Source: Stenotrophomonas sp. UBA2302
Lineage (GTDB): Bacteria > Pseudomonadota > Gammaproteobacteria > Xanthomonadales > Xanthomonadaceae
Reading direction: 5' to 3'
Assembly: GCA_002345545.1 (NCBI GenBank)
Contig: DDVW01000007.1
Location: 65,680 to 129,679 of the forward strand
DNA length: 64,000 bases
In this document: positions 60,439 through 64,000 of the stretch, in pieces
Layout of the letters: each line of letters starts with the position of its first letter
Position numbering within the stretch: position 1 is the stretch's first letter
The notes under the pieces: model-generated
What the model was told of the DNA's origin: nothing
The model's database searches: none
The model's input: only the letters and a program-made list of their open reading frames with translations
Position numbers and translations under genes: made by a program

Positions 60439-61534
60439 CGTTACGTTCCAGGCCGGTAGAGCGTATGGTTATTTCAACGCCTCCATTCCCCTCTGTTTTT
60501 ATCTCTACGTTCTTGTTTTCTTCATGCCCGGCACTAAACAAGAGAGTAATCCCCTCGTTTGTGACTACTCGTCGGTACTCGGCTGGTGGTGGGGTGGCTC
60601 CCTCAAACTTGAATGCTTCTGTGCTTATATTCTTGCTGGCGAGTTTGCTCTTGAAGGTTTTGAGGATTGCGGCCTCTGGAGCCACTCCTTGCAATACGGC
60701 ACCAAGAAATTCCTCTGGTTTTTCAAAGTCAAACCCTTCAAGCCTTGACATGGCTGCTCGTACAAACCGCTTGGGAGCTTTAGCAACTTCTGGGGGGACC
60801 TCGCTCTTGTGCGCCTTGATGGACTCGACTGCCGCATCTTCGAGGCGTTTGGTCAGTTCGACAGGTTCAAGGGCTCGGCGTATATCCAGGAAATTTGCAA
60901 AGTGTTGAGTGGCATCGCGGTAGCGACCGGACGAATGGTCAATTACAACGATTGATGATTGAACGTCTCCATCCGATTCAGAGCTATTACTTCTTTGGAA
61001 TCGTATGACTGCAGATTTCTGCATAGCCTTGCGATCCTTCGTAAATGTTTCCACAAGCGTCTGCAAATCAGGAACAGGGTTTCCGTCTGCATCCAATATC
61101 GGCTTGCCCTTGTCATCCTTAATGTAGGAGTAAGATACAACTTGCTGGTGCTCATATTTTATGACGGCGACAAGTCGGTTATCACCTTCCGTTTTTAAGG
61201 AGAAAAGCATCAATACGCCGGGTGCAAGTCGCTTATCTTGTTTTACTTTCTCTTTGAATCTATCCGCCAGGTCGTGCGAGACTTTAACAAATTCATCTTT
61301 CGCGCCCTGACTCGGCAAGGCTCGATAAAGAAGGCCCGGAATTCCTGCGCCCGGGAGAAATTCATACGCGGCTCCACGAAGAGTTTCTTTAACTCGCTCA
61401 ACGAAAAAATCCACACATTGCGGTGGTTTGACTTCTGCTAAGAAAACGGGGGACTCTGATGCTGGATCGACAACGTGGAAGATCATTCGCTCAATGGTGA
61501 GGCTTTCTGCCTCTTTTTCGCTAAGAATGCTCAT
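60404..61534 (-). CDS. NA37/NdpA-like nucleoid-associated protein
   Basis: 376 residues from ATG 61534; a GTG at 61540 is possible. The N-terminal TIERMIFHVVDP, the middle GVLMLFSLKTEGDNRLVAVI, SSGRYRDATQHFANFLDI and the C-terminal EYRRVVTNEGITLLFSA follow the layout of the YejK/NdpA (NA37) family, which binds DNA. Similarity is by pattern only. It is about 40 residues longer than E. coli YejK. It is first gene of the AT-rich pair, with an inverted repeat in its promoter region, and may be the sensor of a two-gene system. Confidence 0.6.
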   Translation of the reverse strand: MSILSEKEAESLTIERMIFHVVDPASESPVFLAEVKPPQCVDFFVERVKETLRGAAYEFLPGAGIPGLLYRALPSQGAKDEFVKVSHDLADRFKEKVKQDKRLAPGVLMLFSLKTEGDNRLVAVIKYEHQQVVSYSYIKDDKGKPILDADGNPVPDLQTLVETFTKDRKAMQKSAVIRFQRSNSSESDGDVQSSIVVIDHSSGRYRDATQHFANFLDIRRALEPVELTKRLEDAAVESIKAHKSEVPPEVAKAPKRFVRAAMSRLEGFDFEKPEEFLGAVLQGVAPEAAILKTFKSKLASKNISTEAFKFEGATPPPAEYRRVVTNEGITLLFSAGHEENKNVEIKTEGNGGVEITIRSTGLERNDELEKMPRIPD

Positions 61535-61565
61535 CAACACCCCGTTTTCATATTGAATTTATTTA

Positions 61566-61600
61566 AATAATGTGAGAGCTATATTTTTCCTCACATTATT
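61566..61600. repeat. Inverted repeat in the promoter of the AT-rich gene pair
   Basis: AATAATGTGAG (61566-61576), 13 bp, CTCACATTATT (61590-61600), perfect 11-bp arms, about 30 bp upstream of the NA37-like start. It is in the position of an operator; a terminator role for an incoming transcript is less likely because no T-run follows. Confidence 0.6.
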
Positions 61601-62192
61601 TTGGCGCTGGCAATATTTTCCTTTAAGGCAAGCCAAATAGTTTTTTGGTGCCAACCTGCCCCAAGTATGTAATTTATCAGAAATTCATAACATCTGGAGA
61701 CATCCTTGCGTCTCCGCTTCGCGAACCGCGCTGCTCCAGGTTCGCTATCCGCTCATCCCTGACGGGACTGGCATTCGCCAGCCTTCCACATCCCTGACGC
61801 CTACGGCCCGGCTTCCAGCTTCGGGCCTGCGCGCTTCGCTTGCGTGCGGTTCGGCACACAGGGACGGCCGTTGCCATGTCCAGCCGTCTCCCCTGACTTC
61901 ATCACCTTGTCCGCGACTGTAGCCCGCTTCCGCGTGCCATCAAGGCGCGCAGGGCCGTGTCCTCGGCTACGCCTGCGGGCCGCACCACCCCCTGCGCTTG
62001 TTTCCTTGACGGCCCCCGTCCGCGCGCTCCTGACCGTCGCGGGCGATGAACTCAGGAAAGACGGTGGCAACAGGGCCAACCGGGTTCCTCGTGCCGACCG
62101 CACCGAACAGCCACAAAGGCTGGGCTCCGAATCTTGGAATCCGGTGTGCGGTGAACAGCAAACCCTTTTTTTTCTTTGTCAGGAGAAAGACC
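61601..62192. other. Noncoding stretch, boundary of AT-rich block and element leader
   Basis: 592 bp. The first ~90 bp are AT-rich and belong to the inserted block; from about 61690 the sequence is GC-rich with short repeats. It includes ATCCCTGACGCCTACGGCC (61790-61808), shared with the radC leader. AGGAGAAAG at 62181 is the DUF932 ribosome site. No gene seen. Confidence 0.5.
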
Positions 62193-63023
62193 ATGCAACT
62201 CGCATCCCGTTTCGCTTCCCGTTCCCCCTCGCTGCGCAGCGACTACCCGCTGACCGATGACCAGATTCACCGCGTAGCGCCGTCCATCTTCGCGGACGCG
62301 CCGCATGAAAGCCGTTCGCAGCGGTACGCCTATATCCCCACCGCTGCCGTGCTGGCCGAGCTTCGCAAAGAAGGGTTCCAGCCCTTCATGGTGACGCAAA
62401 CCCGCGTGCGCGATGAAGGCAAGCGCGAGCATACGAAACACATGCTGCGCCTGCGCCATGCCAGCCAGATCAACGGCGCGGAAGCCAATGAAATCGTGTT
62501 GTTGAACTCGCACGATGGCACGAGCAGCTATCAGATGCTCGCGGGCATGTTCCGGTTTGTGTGCAGCAATGGCCTCGTGTGCGGCGACACCGTGGCCGAT
62601 GTGCGCGTACCCCATAAGGGCGACGTGGCCGGGCAAGTCATCGAAGGCGCTTTCGAGGTGTTGAGCGGTTTCGAGCGCGTGAAGGAATCCCGCGATGCCA
62701 TGCGCGCGATCACGCTGGACGAAGGCGAAGCCGAAGTGTTCGCCCGTTCCGCGCTGGCCCTCAAATACGACCCCACCGACAACAAGCCCGCGCCCATCAC
62801 CGAATCGCAAATCCTGATGCCGCGCCGGTTCGACGACCGCCGCCCGGACTTGTGGAGCGTGTTCAACCGCACGCAAGAAAACCTGACCAAAGGCGGATTG
62901 CATGGCCGCAGCGCCAACGGACGTCGCCAGCAGACCCGCCCCGTGCAGGGCATTGATTCCGATGTGCGCCTCAATCGCGCCCTCTGGATGCTGGCCGATG
63001 GCCTGCGCCAGTTGAAAGCCTGA
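62193..63023 (+). CDS. DUF932 domain protein of a mobile element
   Basis: 276 residues, ATG 62193 after AGGAGAAAG. It has YAYIPTAAVLAELRKEGF, LRLRHASQINGAEANEIVLLN (split here) and FRFVCSNGLVCGD, the hallmark segments of the DUF932 (plasmid/phage) family. The function is unknown; it is regularly found near parB and radC in ICEs and plasmids. It is followed by a ParB gene 80 bp later. Confidence 0.9.
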   Translation: MQLASRFASRSPSLRSDYPLTDDQIHRVAPSIFADAPHESRSQRYAYIPTAAVLAELRKEGFQPFMVTQTRVRDEGKREHTKHMLRLRHASQINGAEANEIVLLNSHDGTSSYQMLAGMFRFVCSNGLVCGDTVADVRVPHKGDVAGQVIEGAFEVLSGFERVKESRDAMRAITLDEGEAEVFARSALALKYDPTDNKPAPITESQILMPRRFDDRRPDLWSVFNRTQENLTKGGLHGRSANGRRQQTRPVQGIDSDVRLNRALWMLADGLRQLKA

Positions 63024-63103
63024 TTCCCCACGCGGCAGGGGCAGGCAGCAGCCCTTGCCGCATCCCTCGCTGCTGCATCCCTGAACCGTTAGGAGCTATC
63101 ACC

Positions 63104-64000
63104 ATGAACGCCATCACTCAAACCGAAGCCCGCGCCGTCAATACCGCCGCCGTCATCCCGCTGGAAGCCGCCGACCCGAGCAAGAACCTGATTCTGGTTC
63201 CACTGTCGCGGCTGGTGTCGCGCCCCAAGGGCCGCAACGTGCGCAAGACCGTCCCGCGCATGTCCATCCCCGAACTGGCCGCGAGCATCCAGCGCGTGGG
63301 CCTGCTGCAAAACCTGATCGTCACGCTTGCCGCCGATGGCGAGCATTACGAAGTAGTGGCTGGTGGCCGTCGCCTTGCCGCCCTCAAGCTGCTGGCGAAG
63401 AAACGCCGCATCAGCAAGGAATGGGAAGTGCCTTGCCTGCTGGTGGCCGATGGCACCGCCCGCACGGCCAGCCTCACCGAGAACGTGCAGCGCGAAGCCA
63501 TGCACCCCGCCGACCAGTTCGAGGCATTCGCCGCGCTGGTGGCCGAAGGCCGACCCATCGAGGACATAGCCGCCGATTTCAGCGTGTCCCCGCTGGTGGT
63601 GCAGCGCCGCTTGAAGCTGGCGAACGTGTCGCCCCGCCTGCTGGCCGACTACCGCGCCGAAGCCGTGACGCTCGATCAGTTGATGGCCCTTGCCATCACC
63701 GACGACCACGCCGCGCAGGAAACCGCGTTCTACGACGCGCCGACGTGGCAGCGCAACCCTTCCCAATTGCGCGACCGCCTCACCGAGCGCGAGATTGACG
63801 CCTACCGGCATCCGCTGGTGCGTTTCGTGGAACTGGACACCTACGAAGCCGCAGGCGGCGGCATCCGCCGCGACCTGTTCGCGGAAGGTGACGCGGGCGT
63901 GTATCTGACCGATGCCGCGCTGCTGGAACGGCTGGCGCAAGACAAGCTGGCAGGCATCGCCGCCGAGGTGAAGGCCGAAGGCTGGGCGTGGGTGGATGCC
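63104..64000 (+). CDS. parB: ParB/Spo0J-family partition protein, cut by window end
   Basis: 299 codons visible and still open at base 64000. ATG 63104 with AGGAG 8 bp upstream. The ParB N-domain reads VPLSRLVSRPKGRNVRK, SIQRVGLLQNLIV and VVAGGRRLAALKLL (the nucleotide-binding GERR-like motif is GGRR here), then ENVQREAMHPADQFEAF. An HTH (IEDIAADFSVSPLVVQRRL) follows. It segregates or regulates the element. Its C-terminus lies outside the window. Confidence 0.93.
   Translation, partial: MNAITQTEARAVNTAAVIPLEAADPSKNLILVPLSRLVSRPKGRNVRKTVPRMSIPELAASIQRVGLLQNLIVTLAADGEHYEVVAGGRRLAALKLLAKKRRISKEWEVPCLLVADGTARTASLTENVQREAMHPADQFEAFAALVAEGRPIEDIAADFSVSPLVVQRRLKLANVSPRLLADYRAEAVTLDQLMALAITDDHAAQETAFYDAPTWQRNPSQLRDRLTEREIDAYRHPLVRFVELDTYEAAGGGIRRDLFAEGDAGVYLTDAALLERLAQDKLAGIAAEVKAEGWAWVDA

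Overview
The window is high-GC, gene-dense gammaproteobacterial DNA. Gene content and order suggest the Xanthomonadaceae (Stenotrophomonas, Pseudoxanthomonas or Xanthomonas-like): a zwf-glk-pgl-edd-eda operon divergent from a UgpC/MalK-type ATPase, carA and carB separated by a small secreted-protein gene, nudJ-mnmA-hflD, and clpS/clpA beside infA-aat. The genus is inferred from family knowledge; no database search was run.

Positions 1-8.5 kb hold a partial HNH nuclease, a small lipoprotein, an M13 metallopeptidase, an APC permease, a DUF885 lipoprotein and a membrane metallophosphoesterase. From 8.5 to 18.8 kb come MgtC, methionine salvage (mtnBDC), the complete Entner-Doudoroff operon and an ABC ATPase. 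From 19 to 33 kb are dapB, carA/carB, greA, recJ, a chemotaxis-type signalling protein, hflD-mnmA-Nudix and clpS. From 33.4 to 49 kb are a frameshifted APH(6)-like kinase, clpA, infA-aat, a GNAT-like gene, a phosphoesterase, trxB, ftsK, lolA, rarA, crcB and a compact glucokinase / glycosylasparaginase / cutC operon. Next come two tandem tRNA-Ala/tRNA-Glu transcription units, each with its own promoter and terminator, a DUF4124 protein, and a HemN paralogue that has lost its radical-SAM cysteines. The HemN paralogue lies behind a near-perfect FNR box and just upstream of an FNR/Anr-type regulator.

From about 52.4 kb to the right edge the DNA is accessory. A stand-alone tyrosine recombinase is preceded by a loxP-like palindrome. 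It is followed by a P4-type integrase, a HigBA-like toxin-antitoxin pair, antitoxin remnants, an XRE regulator, RadC, DUF932 and ParB. This is the left end of an integrative/conjugative element (probably Tn4371-like) that runs off the window. Inserted between radC and the DUF932 gene is an AT-rich block of about 2.8 kb. It carries two overlapping minus-strand genes: a protein resembling the NA37/NdpA nucleoid-associated family, and a 560-residue three-helix membrane protein with no recognisable domain. A perfect 11-bp inverted repeat sits in their promoter region. This pair is the best candidate in the window for an undescribed system, possibly anti-phage.
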